From: Lacrimispora sp. 210928-DFI.3.58
GTDB taxonomy: Bacteria > Bacillota > Clostridia > Lachnospirales > Lachnospiraceae
Reading direction: 5' to 3'
Length of the DNA: 46,646 nucleotides
NCBI RefSeq assembly: GCF_020554865.1
Contig: NZ_JAJCIC010000036.1
Coordinates: 1-46,646 of the forward strand
The position numbers were made by a program, and so were the translations under genes. The notes under the pieces are model-generated. The model saw nothing but the letters and a program-made list of their open reading frames with translations, did not search any database and was not told the origin of the DNA. Below, in pieces: positions 32,982 to 40,476 of the stretch; the first letter of the stretch is position 1, and the number at the start of each line of letters is the position of its first letter.

Positions 32982-33944
32982 ATGGTCATGCAAGAGATGA
33001 ACAAAATCACATTTGTCGCGTATGACACGATCTGCACGATCTGCATTTCAGGGCCAACAGAGGAGAGCAGCCGTCTGCTGTTAGAAAAGGCGAAAAGGCT
33101 TGCGCTTTTGGTACATAATACGTTGAGCATGTATGATCCTGATTCGGAGCTTAGCAAACTTTGCGCTTCTTATACATTTGGAAAGCCGGCTGTGGTTTCC
33201 AAAATGCTGTATGATTTTATAAAACTGAATTTGGAATTTTCACAGCAAACGGATGGAGCTTTTGATTTTACAGTGGGCCCTCTTGTGAAATTGTGGGATT
33301 TTCTTGGGGATCATCCGCAGATTCCCGGAGATCAGGATCTGGAACGGGTAAAGAAAAGAGTAGGTTTTCATCATGTCCATTTAAGCAGTGCACGTCAGGA
33401 GGTTGTCTTTGATGCAGCAGATATGATGCTGGATCCTGGGGCTTCCGGAAAGGGGTATGCACTTCAGCTGGTATCAGATTTTTTGAAAGAGAGTGGTGTC
33501 AAAAAAGGTGTTTTGGATTTTGGGGGCAACCTGTTTGTGCTGGGCAGCAAACCTTCGACGGAAGGAAAAGAGGAACCCTGGAGCGTTGGGATCCGCTGTC
33601 CTGATAAAAAAAGCATGATAGGGGCAGTGAACCTTTCGGATCGTGGGATTGCTACTTCCTCCTGGTATGAGCATTGTTTTCGGAAGGGAGGGCGTATATA
33701 TCATCACTTGCTGGATCCCCTTACAGGAAGGCCTCAGGAGATGGATATAAGCAGTGTATCAATTATATCTTCCAAAGCAGTATACACGGATTTTCTATCC
33801 ACAGCCTTTTTTGTCATGGGCTTTGAGGCTGGATGTAAATTAGCAACACACATAAGGGATAGAAAAGGCATTGATGTGGACTATGTTGTTCTAAAGAAGG
33901 ACGGAAGGCTGTTGGCATCAAAAGGAGCTTGCTTATTATCCTAA
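32982..33944 (+). CDS. apbE: FAD:protein FMN transferase (ApbE family), cytoplasmic form
   Basis: A 320-residue ApbE. The enzyme moves FMN from FAD onto a Ser/Thr of a target protein, with magnesium. Motifs in order are A-Y-D-T at 13-16, D-P-G-A-S-G-K-G-Y-A at 151-160, L-D-F-G-G-N at 178-183, H-H-L-L-D-P-L-T-G-R-P at 241-251, and Y-T-D-F-L-S-T-A near 268-275. There is no signal peptide or lipobox, unlike exported ApbE proteins, so it should work in the cytoplasm, the same place as its likely target encoded just upstream. It is the last gene of the operon, and a terminator follows after about 40 bases. Confidence 0.93.
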   Translation: MVMQEMNKITFVAYDTICTICISGPTEESSRLLLEKAKRLALLVHNTLSMYDPDSELSKLCASYTFGKPAVVSKMLYDFIKLNLEFSQQTDGAFDFTVGPLVKLWDFLGDHPQIPGDQDLERVKKRVGFHHVHLSSARQEVVFDAADMMLDPGASGKGYALQLVSDFLKESGVKKGVLDFGGNLFVLGSKPSTEGKEEPWSVGIRCPDKKSMIGAVNLSDRGIATSSWYEHCFRKGGRIYHHLLDPLTGRPQEMDISSVSIISSKAVYTDFLSTAFFVMGFEAGCKLATHIRDRKGIDVDYVVLKKDGRLLASKGACLLS

Positions 33945-33985
33945 AAGTGCGGTATAGTCTTCCTGCAGAGTAATAGGTATTGTAT

Positions 33986-34018
33986 GAGCTGGACTTTTCG
34001 AAGCCCAGCTCGTTTTTT
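33986..34018 (+). terminator. Terminator of the transporter-FMN-ApbE operon
   Basis: GAGCTGG (33986-33992) pairs with CCAGCTC (34005-34011), with an inner CTT/AAG stem and a TTCG loop, followed by T6. Confidence 0.9.
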
Positions 34019-34021
34019 AAC

Positions 34022-34060
34022 AAAAAAGAGCTGCGCACTAATTCCTTAGTGCGGCAGCTC
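34022..34060 (-). terminator. Terminator of the HCB13-like gene
   Basis: A near-perfect 14-bp stem with one bulge spans 34028-34060, followed on the minus strand by T6 (34022-34027). It is placed back to back with the operon terminator just before it. Confidence 0.88.
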
Positions 34061-34066
34061 CTTGAT

Positions 34067-34318
34067 TTAGCAGCAGAAGCCGCCGCCATTGCCGCCGCCG
34101 CAGCAGCAGAGGATCAGGAGGATCCAGATGATCTCACTGCATCCGCATCCAAAGCCACAGCCGCTGTTGCAGTTGTTATGTTCAAAGCAGCCGAACCCGC
34201 TGCCTCCTCCACAGCAGCAAAGAATCAGGATCAGCCAGATAAAGTTGCAGCCGCTTCCTCCTGTCTGGCACCCACATCCACAGTCGCATCCGCAGTTTGT
34301 TGCTGCTACATCACTCAT
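34067..34318 (-). CDS. Cys/Gly-rich small protein, HCB13 (chorion-class high-cysteine) type
   Basis: An 83-residue protein rich in cysteine and glycine, as in the clostridial family annotated as chorion class high-cysteine HCB protein 13. The layout is duplicated: C-G-C-D-C-G-C-G-C, then a hydrophobic I-W-L-I-L-I-L-C-C-C-G-G-G, then C-G-F-G-C-G-C, then I-W-I-L-L-I-L-C-C-C-G-G-G. The two hydrophobic stretches could each enter a membrane or stack in a disulfide-rich coat. Function is unknown; related proteins are often linked with spores or the cell surface, which I cannot show here. The ATG at 34318 has GGAGG 7 bases upstream. An in-frame ATG at 34357 lacks a ribosome binding site. Confidence 0.75.
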   Translation of the reverse strand: MSDVAATNCGCDCGCGCQTGGSGCNFIWLILILCCCGGGSGFGCFEHNNCNSGCGFGCGCSEIIWILLILCCCGGGNGGGFCC

Positions 34319-34474
34319 ATTAGTTCCTCCAAATAAATTTTCATTACACTGTATCATATGTGAGGCAGCTTGCTCATGTTTCCACGATTTCAGGGAAATT
34401 TTAAAATTTTTTTATAGTACATACAGGACAAATATGATAGAATCGTAATAAAATTTGAAAAAGAGGCATAAAAC

Positions 34475-35650
34475 ATGGACCAAAACAGATTATATTACCA
34501 GACGCCATATGTCAGGACCTTCCGGTGCACGGTGGCGAGCTGTGAGGAAAGCAAAAAGGGCACCTGGCTGGTGACTCTGGATCAGACGGGATTTTACCCG
34601 GAGGGAGGAGGCCAGCCGTCGGATACCGGTACGTTAAATGGCATTCCGGTGCTCCATGTCCAGGAAAAGGGCAGCCAGATATTCCATGAGCTGGAGAGTC
34701 CGCTGGAGCCGGGGACCCAGGCAGAGGGGATCCTGGACTGGCAGAGGCGGTATGACAATATGCAGCAGCATACAGGAGAGCATATATTGTCAGGTCTGGT
34801 ACATAAGCATTTTGGATACGACAATGTGGGCTTTCACATGGGTTCTGACGAGGTGACGGTAGATTTTAACGGTCCCCTGAGCCCGGATGAGCTGGATTGT
34901 CTGGAGGATGAAGCCAACCAGCTGATCTATGAAAACAGGAGGGTAAAGGTCCTCTATCCGACAGAGGAGGAGTTAAAAGAGATCGATTACAGGAGCAAAA
35001 AGGAGCTTTCCGGCCAGGTGAGGATCGTGGAGATACCGGGAGGGGATATCTGCGCCTGCTGCGGAACCCATGTAGAGACCACAGGAGAAGTGGGTATCAT
35101 TAAGATCAGGAGCATGATACATTATAAGGGCGGAGTGCGGGTGTCCATGCTCTGCGGAAGAAGGGCCCTGCTGGATTACAGGCAGCGCTTAAAGGATGAG
35201 GCGGCCGTCTCCGTCCTTTTATCGGCAAAGCTGGACCTTGTTCCTGAGGCAGTGGAGAAGCTGAAAAATGAGAGCCAGGAAAAGGGAGCTCTCATAGGCA
35301 GGCTCTATCAAAGCCTGTTTGAACAAAAGGCGGCCCGGTATCCCGAAAGCAGCCGGCCTCTGCTGGTGTTTGAGGAGGAACTGGCCCCTGTACAGCTCAG
35401 ACAGCTTGCAACACTCCTCTATGAGCAGAAAAAGGGAAGCATTGTGGGCGTGCTTTCAGGGAACGGGAAAAAGGATGAGTATCAGTACGCCCTGGGAAGC
35501 AGCAGTGCAGACATGAGGGCCTTCAGCAAGGCCATGAATAGGCGCCTTCACGGAAGGGGCGGCGGCAGCAGCCTTATGGCTCAGGGAACCTTTCAGGCTG
35601 CCAGGGAGGAGATCGAGACTGCCTTCCGGGAAGAAACAAAAAACGATTAG
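34475..35650 (+). CDS. Alanyl-tRNA editing protein, AlaX-L type
   Basis: A 391-residue free-standing editing protein that hydrolyses mischarged Ser- or Gly-tRNA-Ala. N-terminal AlaRS-like features are F-Y-P-E-G-G-G-Q-P (about residues 35-43) and the zinc/catalytic H-T-G-E-H (about 98-102). The second zinc pair is in C-C-G-T-H-V (about 194-199) and is followed by G-E-V-G-I-I-K-I. The C-terminal third resembles the DHHA1 domain, with G-R-G-G-G-S near residue 365, which marks the long AlaX-L class. AGAGG stands before the ATG. It is alone on the plus strand apart from the permease 36 bases later. Confidence 0.88.
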   Translation: MDQNRLYYQTPYVRTFRCTVASCEESKKGTWLVTLDQTGFYPEGGGQPSDTGTLNGIPVLHVQEKGSQIFHELESPLEPGTQAEGILDWQRRYDNMQQHTGEHILSGLVHKHFGYDNVGFHMGSDEVTVDFNGPLSPDELDCLEDEANQLIYENRRVKVLYPTEEELKEIDYRSKKELSGQVRIVEIPGGDICACCGTHVETTGEVGIIKIRSMIHYKGGVRVSMLCGRRALLDYRQRLKDEAAVSVLLSAKLDLVPEAVEKLKNESQEKGALIGRLYQSLFEQKAARYPESSRPLLVFEEELAPVQLRQLATLLYEQKKGSIVGVLSGNGKKDEYQYALGSSSADMRAFSKAMNRRLHGRGGGSSLMAQGTFQAAREEIETAFREETKND

Positions 35651-35686
35651 CCATCCAGGCTGATCTGCAGGCAAAAGGATGATGAG

Positions 35687-36826
35687 ATGGAATTAAATTC
35701 TGAAACAATGAAAAAATTAAGGGGCCTGATCCTCTTTACTGTGGCAGTAGTGGTGGCAGGGATCAATTACAGGGTGCTTTTGGGACTTCTTGCAGACCTG
35801 CTCCATATCGCTTCTCCCTTTCTATTGGGAGCAGCCATTGCCTTTGTCCTCAATGTACCCATGCGTAATATTGAGAGCCATATGGTCACATGGAAAAAGG
35901 GGAAAAGACTGAAACGTCCCTTGAGCCTGGCGCTCACCATCCTCCTGGTCTCAGGAGCCTTGTTTTTGGTGGTATTTGTGGTTGCGCCCCAGCTGCTTCG
36001 GACATTTTTAAGCCTGCAAAAAAGCATTCCCCTGTTTTTTGCGGGACTCCAGAAGGAGGCAGAGCACATGTTTGCCAATACCCCGGAGCTTGTGGAATAT
36101 ATAAGCCGGCTGGAGATCGACTGGCCAAAGCTGTTAGGTGACTTTGCAGAATTTTTGAAAAATGGAGCCGGATCCATGCTGAATTCCGCATTTTCAGCCA
36201 CAGCGTCCCTTGTAAGCGGGGTGTCTAACTTTGCTATTGGTTTTATTTTTGCAATCTACATCCTTCTTCAGAAGGAAACCTTGAGCCGCCAGGCGGGAAA
36301 TGTATTAAAGGCCTTCCTGCCGGAGGGGGAGGTGGAGAGAGTGCAAAGGATCGCACAGCTGACGGAGCGGACATTTTCAAGCTTTCTGACAGGGCAGTGC
36401 ATGGAGGCAGTGATACTGGGAGCCATGTTTTTAGTGACCATGAGTGTCCTCAGGCTTCCTTACGCCCTTCTCATAGGGGTGCTGATCGCCTTTACCGCGC
36501 TGATCCCCATTTTTGGCGCCTTTATCGGTCTGGGAGTGGGAGTTTTCCTCATGCTGATGGAGTCTCCTGTGGATGCACTGGTTTTTACCATTGTTTTCTT
36601 TGTGCTGCAGCAGATCGAGGGGAACCTGATCTATCCCCATGTGGTAGGCGGATCTGTGGGCCTTCCCTCCATCTGGGTGCTGGTGGCTGTCACTGTGGGC
36701 GGCAGCATGATGGGGATCGTGGGAATGCTGGTCTTCATTCCGTTGTGCTCTGTGCTCTATTCCCTTCTTAAGGGTGAGGTCAGAGCCAGGCTCAGAGAAA
36801 AAGAAAAAGCGGAGCCAATGCCTTAG
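35687..36826 (+). CDS. AI-2E-family (YdbI/TqsA-like) membrane permease
   Basis: A 379-residue integral membrane protein with an N-terminal pair of transmembrane segments, a long soluble stretch (about residues 110-165), and a C-terminal membrane half. The P-x-x-G-A-x-I-G-x-G-V-G region (F-G-A-F-I-G-L-G-V-G, about 277-286) and L-Q-Q-I-E-G-N-L-I-Y-P-H-V-V-G (about 306-320) are family signatures. Despite the name, members have many roles, including ion or proton transport, so export of AI-2 is not implied. Probably co-transcribed with alaX (36-base gap). Its stop lies inside the terminator stem. Confidence 0.88.
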   Translation: MELNSETMKKLRGLILFTVAVVVAGINYRVLLGLLADLLHIASPFLLGAAIAFVLNVPMRNIESHMVTWKKGKRLKRPLSLALTILLVSGALFLVVFVVAPQLLRTFLSLQKSIPLFFAGLQKEAEHMFANTPELVEYISRLEIDWPKLLGDFAEFLKNGAGSMLNSAFSATASLVSGVSNFAIGFIFAIYILLQKETLSRQAGNVLKAFLPEGEVERVQRIAQLTERTFSSFLTGQCMEAVILGAMFLVTMSVLRLPYALLIGVLIAFTALIPIFGAFIGLGVGVFLMLMESPVDALVFTIVFFVLQQIEGNLIYPHVVGGSVGLPSIWVLVAVTVGGSMMGIVGMLVFIPLCSVLYSLLKGEVRARLREKEKAEPMP

Positions 36827-36842
36827 GGCAGGACTCCGCTTT
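36806..36842. terminator. Bidirectional terminator
   Basis: AAAGCGGAG (36806-36814) pairs with CTCCGCTTT (36834-36842), with an inner TGCC/GGCA stem. T-rich sequence follows in both directions. It spans the stop of the permease gene and serves the convergent small gene. Confidence 0.85.
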
Positions 36843-36864
36843 CCGGTTTTCATACATGTATAGG

Positions 36865-37101
36865 TTATTCACCCTGATACATGTATTTGATCAGACGTTC
36901 AATATCTTCCTTCTCATGTGCGATGAGATCTAATTCTTTAATATATCCATTGGAGAAGATAGCAGCCATTGAAACATACTGTGACAGCTTGGACTTTAAG
37001 TTGATGCGGTCACCTTCGGGAGATACCAGCTCAACTGTTCCCTTGCACTCATCAATTACCTTGAAAAACTTTTCAACATCTGTGATATTCTGAACCTTCA
37101 T
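36865..37101 (-). CDS. Small conserved Lachnospiraceae-type protein, unknown
   Basis: A 78-residue soluble protein with alternating acidic and basic patches: V-E-K-F-F-K-V-I-D-E-C (about residues 9-19), V-E-L-V-S-P-E-G-D, L-K-S-K-L-S-Q-Y-V, then E-D-I-E-R-L-I-K-Y-M. I recall proteins like this in many Lachnospiraceae, sometimes under misleading names, with no proven role. It has its own good promoter inside the end of the upstream gene, which suggests steady independent expression. Confidence 0.75.
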   Translation of the reverse strand: MKVQNITDVEKFFKVIDECKGTVELVSPEGDRINLKSKLSQYVSMAAIFSNGYIKELDLIAHEKEDIERLIKYMYQGE

Positions 37102-37180
37102 GGCAATTCCTCCTGTCCTTTCTTTTGTTTGAATAGATTTCCTTTTCAGAAAAAAGTTGGTTAATCATTTAACAATTAAG

Positions 37181-37209
37181 ATTATATCAGAAGACAAGGG
37201 GGAAAACAA
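37181..37209 (-). promoter_or_regulatory. Promoter of the 78-residue gene
   Basis: Minus-strand TTGTTT (37204-37209) and TATAAT (37181-37186), spacer 17. It lies at the 3' edge of the PHP gene. Confidence 0.65.
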
Positions 37210-37212
37210 TTA

Positions 37213-38076
37213 TCATTTTTCATAAAAAACAGAGGATTGACGCTTGCTTTTTATGGCGTCTAGCAGTAAAGAGGACACTTTTAAGCCGCCGCGGCCGGTT
37301 CCAATGGAAATATCCGGTTTATTTGCACCGTGGAAATCAGAGCCCCCGGTGGGAAGCAGGTGATAGCGGGCAGCGATCTCCTGAAGCTTCATCTTTTCCA
37401 GAGAATTGTGGGAGGAATGGTACACCTCCAGGCCTTCCATGCCCAGGGAGGCCATAAGCGAGATCAGGTTTTCTGTTCCCTTGTCCCCCAGCTTGTACTG
37501 GAAGGGGTGGGCTAAGGAGATGAAGGCGCCGTTGGCCTTCAGGGCAGCCACGACCTCCTCAGGAGGAAAATGCTCCTTCATAGGGCAGTAGGGCCCGCCA
37601 TACTTTAAATATTTTTTAAAGGCCTGGTCCATGGAGGAGCATATCCCTTTTAAGACGAGGGCCTTTGCCACATGAGCCCTGGTGACTACAGTGGCGGGGT
37701 TATCGCCCTTCAGCTCCCTGTCGGTAAAGGTGATGCCCTTTGCCTCAAAGCGCGCAAGCATCTCTTCATTTCTGCGGCTGCGCCGCTTTCTCATCTCCTC
37801 CAGAAATTCATGGAGGGCGGGAGCCTTGATATCCACAAAAAGCCCCAGGATGTGGATCTCATGGCCCTCATAGGTGCTGGATACCTCAATGCCGGGTATG
37901 ACCTCCACCGCAGATGCTTTTCCCTGCTCCATAGCCTCAGGGACTCCGGCTGTTGTGTCGTGATCTGTCAGGGCGATAGCCGCAAGCCCGGCCTCCTTTG
38001 CCAGGATCACCACCTCTGCTGGGGAGAGGGTGCCGTCAGACGCATTAGAATGAACATGCAGATCCACAAATCCCAT
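37213..38076 (-). CDS. PHP-domain phosphoesterase (RNase AM / YciV type)
   Basis: A 287-residue PHP metallohydrolase. Metal ligands are visible in D-L-H-V-H-S-N-A-S-D-G-T (about residues 4-15), L-T-D-H-D-T-T (36-42), P-G-I-E-V-S-S (about 61-67), H-I-L-G-L (about 75), L-A-H-P-F (about 193) and G-G-S-D-F-H-G (about 243-249). Members act as 3',5'-nucleoside bisphosphate phosphatases or 5'-3' exoribonucleases that finish rRNA and tRNA ends; which one applies here is not visible. GGAGG lies just before the ATG. It stands alone and is unrelated in layout to the PHP half of the 16095-19463 fusion. Confidence 0.88.
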   Translation of the reverse strand: MGFVDLHVHSNASDGTLSPAEVVILAKEAGLAAIALTDHDTTAGVPEAMEQGKASAVEVIPGIEVSSTYEGHEIHILGLFVDIKAPALHEFLEEMRKRRSRRNEEMLARFEAKGITFTDRELKGDNPATVVTRAHVAKALVLKGICSSMDQAFKKYLKYGGPYCPMKEHFPPEEVVAALKANGAFISLAHPFQYKLGDKGTENLISLMASLGMEGLEVYHSSHNSLEKMKLQEIAARYHLLPTGGSDFHGANKPDISIGTGRGGLKVSSLLLDAIKSKRQSSVFYEK

Positions 38077-38193
38077 ATGAAAACCTCCTGTGAAACATTT
38101 TATTCATACTTTAATAATACTTACTTTATATATAGTAACACGAAATTCACAATAAGTAAAATTGGGAAGAAAAAAATGAAAAAGAGAGTTCCA

Positions 38194-38216
38194 TTTTAAA
38201 TAAAGTATGCTATACT
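38194..38216 (+). promoter_or_regulatory. Possible promoter of the VanW-family gene
   Basis: TATACT (38211-38216) is a good -10 box; the -35 region 17 bases upstream is weak, with only a partial match near 38188-38193. The start codon is 100 bases further. Confidence 0.4.
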
Positions 38217-38235
38217 ACAATCTGTGGCAAATCAT

Positions 38236-38290
38236 GAAAGTCAGCTGCGCCATGCCTTCGGCACTCTAGCAGCTGCCGGTCAACACTTTC
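38236..38290 (+). other. Three-tier hairpin in the leader of the VanW-family gene
   Basis: GAAAGT (38236) pairs with ACTTTC (38285), CAGCTGC (38242) with GCAGCTG (38269), and TGCC (38253) with GGCA (38260). The nested stems form one folded leader that ends 26 bases before the start codon. It matches no riboswitch I know. Confidence 0.4.
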
Positions 38291-38315
38291 AAAATAAATT
38301 GACAGGTGAAAAAGA

Positions 38316-40169
38316 ATGAATCAATTAGAAAACAACAGCAGACGAAATTCCTCTGCGTCCAGAAACGGCCGCAGGGTTTCCGATAAAAGCGGGAGCCGCC
38401 CGGCGGCCAGAAGTACGGCAGCCAGAGGCGGTGCTTCCGGCAGCCGTTCCAGAAACACTTCCTCATACCGCAGCAGCCAGAGCGGAAGGGGGAATTCCTA
38501 CCAGTCCTCACGGAGGGGAACCACCCACCGGAGAAGGAAGGGGCCTGATTACACGAAGATTGCCCTGATCGGCGTGATACTGATCGTAGTTATCACATGC
38601 ATTGCCCTTGCATTAAAGGGCAGGAAACCATCGCCGGAGGAGACGGAGGCGGTCACCACCGAGGCTGTGGAGACAGAGATGCAGAAGGAAGTACGGGTAG
38701 ACGGCATTACCATCACCGGAATGTCAAGGAGCCAGGCAAGGGAAGCTGTTTTGGCAGAATTCCCCTGGAGCATGACTGTTTCCTATGGAGAGGATACCTA
38801 CCAGGTAACGGACCTCATGGCAGCGAAGGTAGACGCCTTGTTAGATGAGATTTACAGCGGTGAGCCGGAAGAAGACTATACTTTGGATACAACAGGCCTT
38901 GAGGAGCAGGCAGCAGCCGAGGCGGCAGCCTGCGCAGCCAAATGGGACAAGAAGGCCAAGAACGGTTCTATCAGCAGCTTTGACAAGGAGAAGAACCAGT
39001 TCGTATTTGCAGGAGAGGAGAACGGCTTTGCCATTGATCAGGAGAAGCTGGCTTCTGATATCCTGGCAGCAGTGGAGAAAAAGGATTTTGACGCTTCCAT
39101 AGAGGCAGCGGGAGCTGTTGTGTCTCCTGAGATCACAGCAGCCTCTGCAAAGGAAAAATACAAGACTATCAGCAGTGTTACCACGAATACAACGGCCAAT
39201 AAAAACCGTAATACCAATGTGCGCCTGGCCGCAGAGGCTATCAATGGAACAGTCCTCCAGCCCGGTGAGGAATTCTCCTTTAACGGCGTGGTAGGGCAGC
39301 GCACAGAGGCAAAGGGTTACAAGGGAGCCGCTGCCTATAACAACGGCGAAGTGGTCCAGGAGATCGGCGGCGGCGTGTGCCAGATATCCACTACACTGTA
39401 CAATGCAGTTTACCGCGCCGGACTGGAGATCAGCTTCAGGCGCTCCCATACCTTTGAGCCCAACTACATCACACCAGGCCAGGATGCGACCGTGAGCTGG
39501 GAGCAGCCGGATTTCAAATTCATCAACAATTCCAGCACAGCCATTGGCATCAGGGCAAGCTATGCAGACCAGAAGGCAACCGTTTCTATCTACGGGATCC
39601 CGATCCTGGAAGAGGGGATAAAGTGGGATCTGGTATCAGAGAAGGTGGAGGAGCTGGATCCTCCTGCGCCGACCTATGAGGAGGATCAGACTCTGCAGCC
39701 GGGAGTGGAGGAGATCAAGAGCGCTGGTACAAAGGGCAGCCGCTGGCAGACCTACAAGGTCGTTTACAAGGATGGCAAGGAGATCTCCAGAGAGCTGGAT
39801 CATAAGACCACCTACAAGGGGCATGCACCTGTGATCAGGCGCAATACCACAGGCATTGTGCTGGCACCGGAGGAGACCACCACATCCGCAGAGACACCAG
39901 TACCGACAGTAGACGGAATGCCGGAGGGCTATGTACCGGGTGATGTGATCACCACTCTGCCGGTAGAAGGAGGGACAGGAAGCCAGGGACCTGGAGTGAG
40001 CACCAGTGCGCCGGCTCCTTCTGCAGAACCTTCTGTCTCAGCATCCTCTGCAGCAGTGAAGCCCTCAGAGGCTGAAAATGCAGGTCCGGACAGTCCGGGA
40101 GCTGTGGTACCCGCAGGTCAGGGACCGGACGGAGGAGGGGCAGTGATAGCGCCGCTTAAGCCGGAATAA
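38316..40169 (+). CDS. VanW-family protein with G5 domain, membrane-anchored
   Basis: A 617-residue wall-associated protein. Residues 1-78 are a Ser/Arg/Gly-rich cytoplasmic tail, 81-100 a transmembrane helix, and the rest is outside. The VanW domain is seen in G-E-E-F-S-F-N (about 312-318) and E-I-G-G-G-V-C-Q-I-S-T-T-L-Y-N-A (about 348-363). A G5-like domain follows (about 430-510: W-D-L-V-S-E-K-V-E, then K-V-V-Y-K-D-G-K-E), then a long Ser/Pro/Ala/Gly tail. The family is tied to cell-wall binding; vancomycin resistance is not implied. The gene stands alone between a folded leader and a terminator. Confidence 0.88.
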   Translation: MNQLENNSRRNSSASRNGRRVSDKSGSRPAARSTAARGGASGSRSRNTSSYRSSQSGRGNSYQSSRRGTTHRRRKGPDYTKIALIGVILIVVITCIALALKGRKPSPEETEAVTTEAVETEMQKEVRVDGITITGMSRSQAREAVLAEFPWSMTVSYGEDTYQVTDLMAAKVDALLDEIYSGEPEEDYTLDTTGLEEQAAAEAAACAAKWDKKAKNGSISSFDKEKNQFVFAGEENGFAIDQEKLASDILAAVEKKDFDASIEAAGAVVSPEITAASAKEKYKTISSVTTNTTANKNRNTNVRLAAEAINGTVLQPGEEFSFNGVVGQRTEAKGYKGAAAYNNGEVVQEIGGGVCQISTTLYNAVYRAGLEISFRRSHTFEPNYITPGQDATVSWEQPDFKFINNSSTAIGIRASYADQKATVSIYGIPILEEGIKWDLVSEKVEELDPPAPTYEEDQTLQPGVEEIKSAGTKGSRWQTYKVVYKDGKEISRELDHKTTYKGHAPVIRRNTTGIVLAPEETTTSAETPVPTVDGMPEGYVPGDVITTLPVEGGTGSQGPGVSTSAPAPSAEPSVSASSAAVKPSEAENAGPDSPGAVVPAGQGPDGGGAVIAPLKPE

Positions 40170-40191
40170 GAGTATAAGATAAAGGAATAAT

Positions 40192-40240
40192 AACAGGCAG
40201 GAGCTTTTCGGGAGAATGTCCGGGGAGCCTGCCTGTTTTT
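40192..40240 (+). terminator. Terminator of the VanW-family gene
   Basis: AACAGGCAGG (40192-40201) pairs with CCTGCCTGTT (40228-40237), followed by a T-run. Confidence 0.88.
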
Positions 40241-40355
40241 CATTGCACAGGAAACTCCTGCAGGGGCCTGATAAGGGGCTCAGGGGGATTTTGTGGGGGT
40301 TCCATAGTTTTTTAGTGAAAGCATTGTATTTTTTGGAGTAATTGTAATTAAGCAT

Positions 40356-40383
40356 TTGCAATTTGTTAAATAATTGATATAAT
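40356..40383 (+). promoter_or_regulatory. Promoter of the PFOR gene
   Basis: TTGCAA (40356-40361), 16-base spacer, TATAAT (40378-40383), in an AT-rich stretch. Bases 40241-40355 show nothing else assignable. Confidence 0.7.
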
Positions 40384-40398
40384 AATATACAGGTCAGT

Positions 40399-40424
40399 CT
40401 GTTTGGGCTTTACAGCCCGGACAG
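40399..40424 (+). other. 5' hairpin of the PFOR leader
   Basis: CTGTTTGGGCT (40399-40409) pairs with AGCCCGGACAG (40414-40424) using two G-U pairs and a TTAC loop. It lies close to the likely transcription start and may stabilise the mRNA of a highly expressed gene. Confidence 0.4.
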
Positions 40425-40476
40425 GCTCAATGTATACCATTACTATACATATTCACTATTGCAGGAGGAAATCAAA

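Noticed and set aside
34067..34318. Repeat array or CRISPR-like structure from the GCAGCAG-rich DNA
   Set aside because: The repetition comes from Cys/Gly codons of a small protein; there are no regular repeats with unique spacers.
35687..36826. Quorum-sensing role from the AI-2E name
   Set aside because: The family name is broad; no lsr or luxS gene is in the window.
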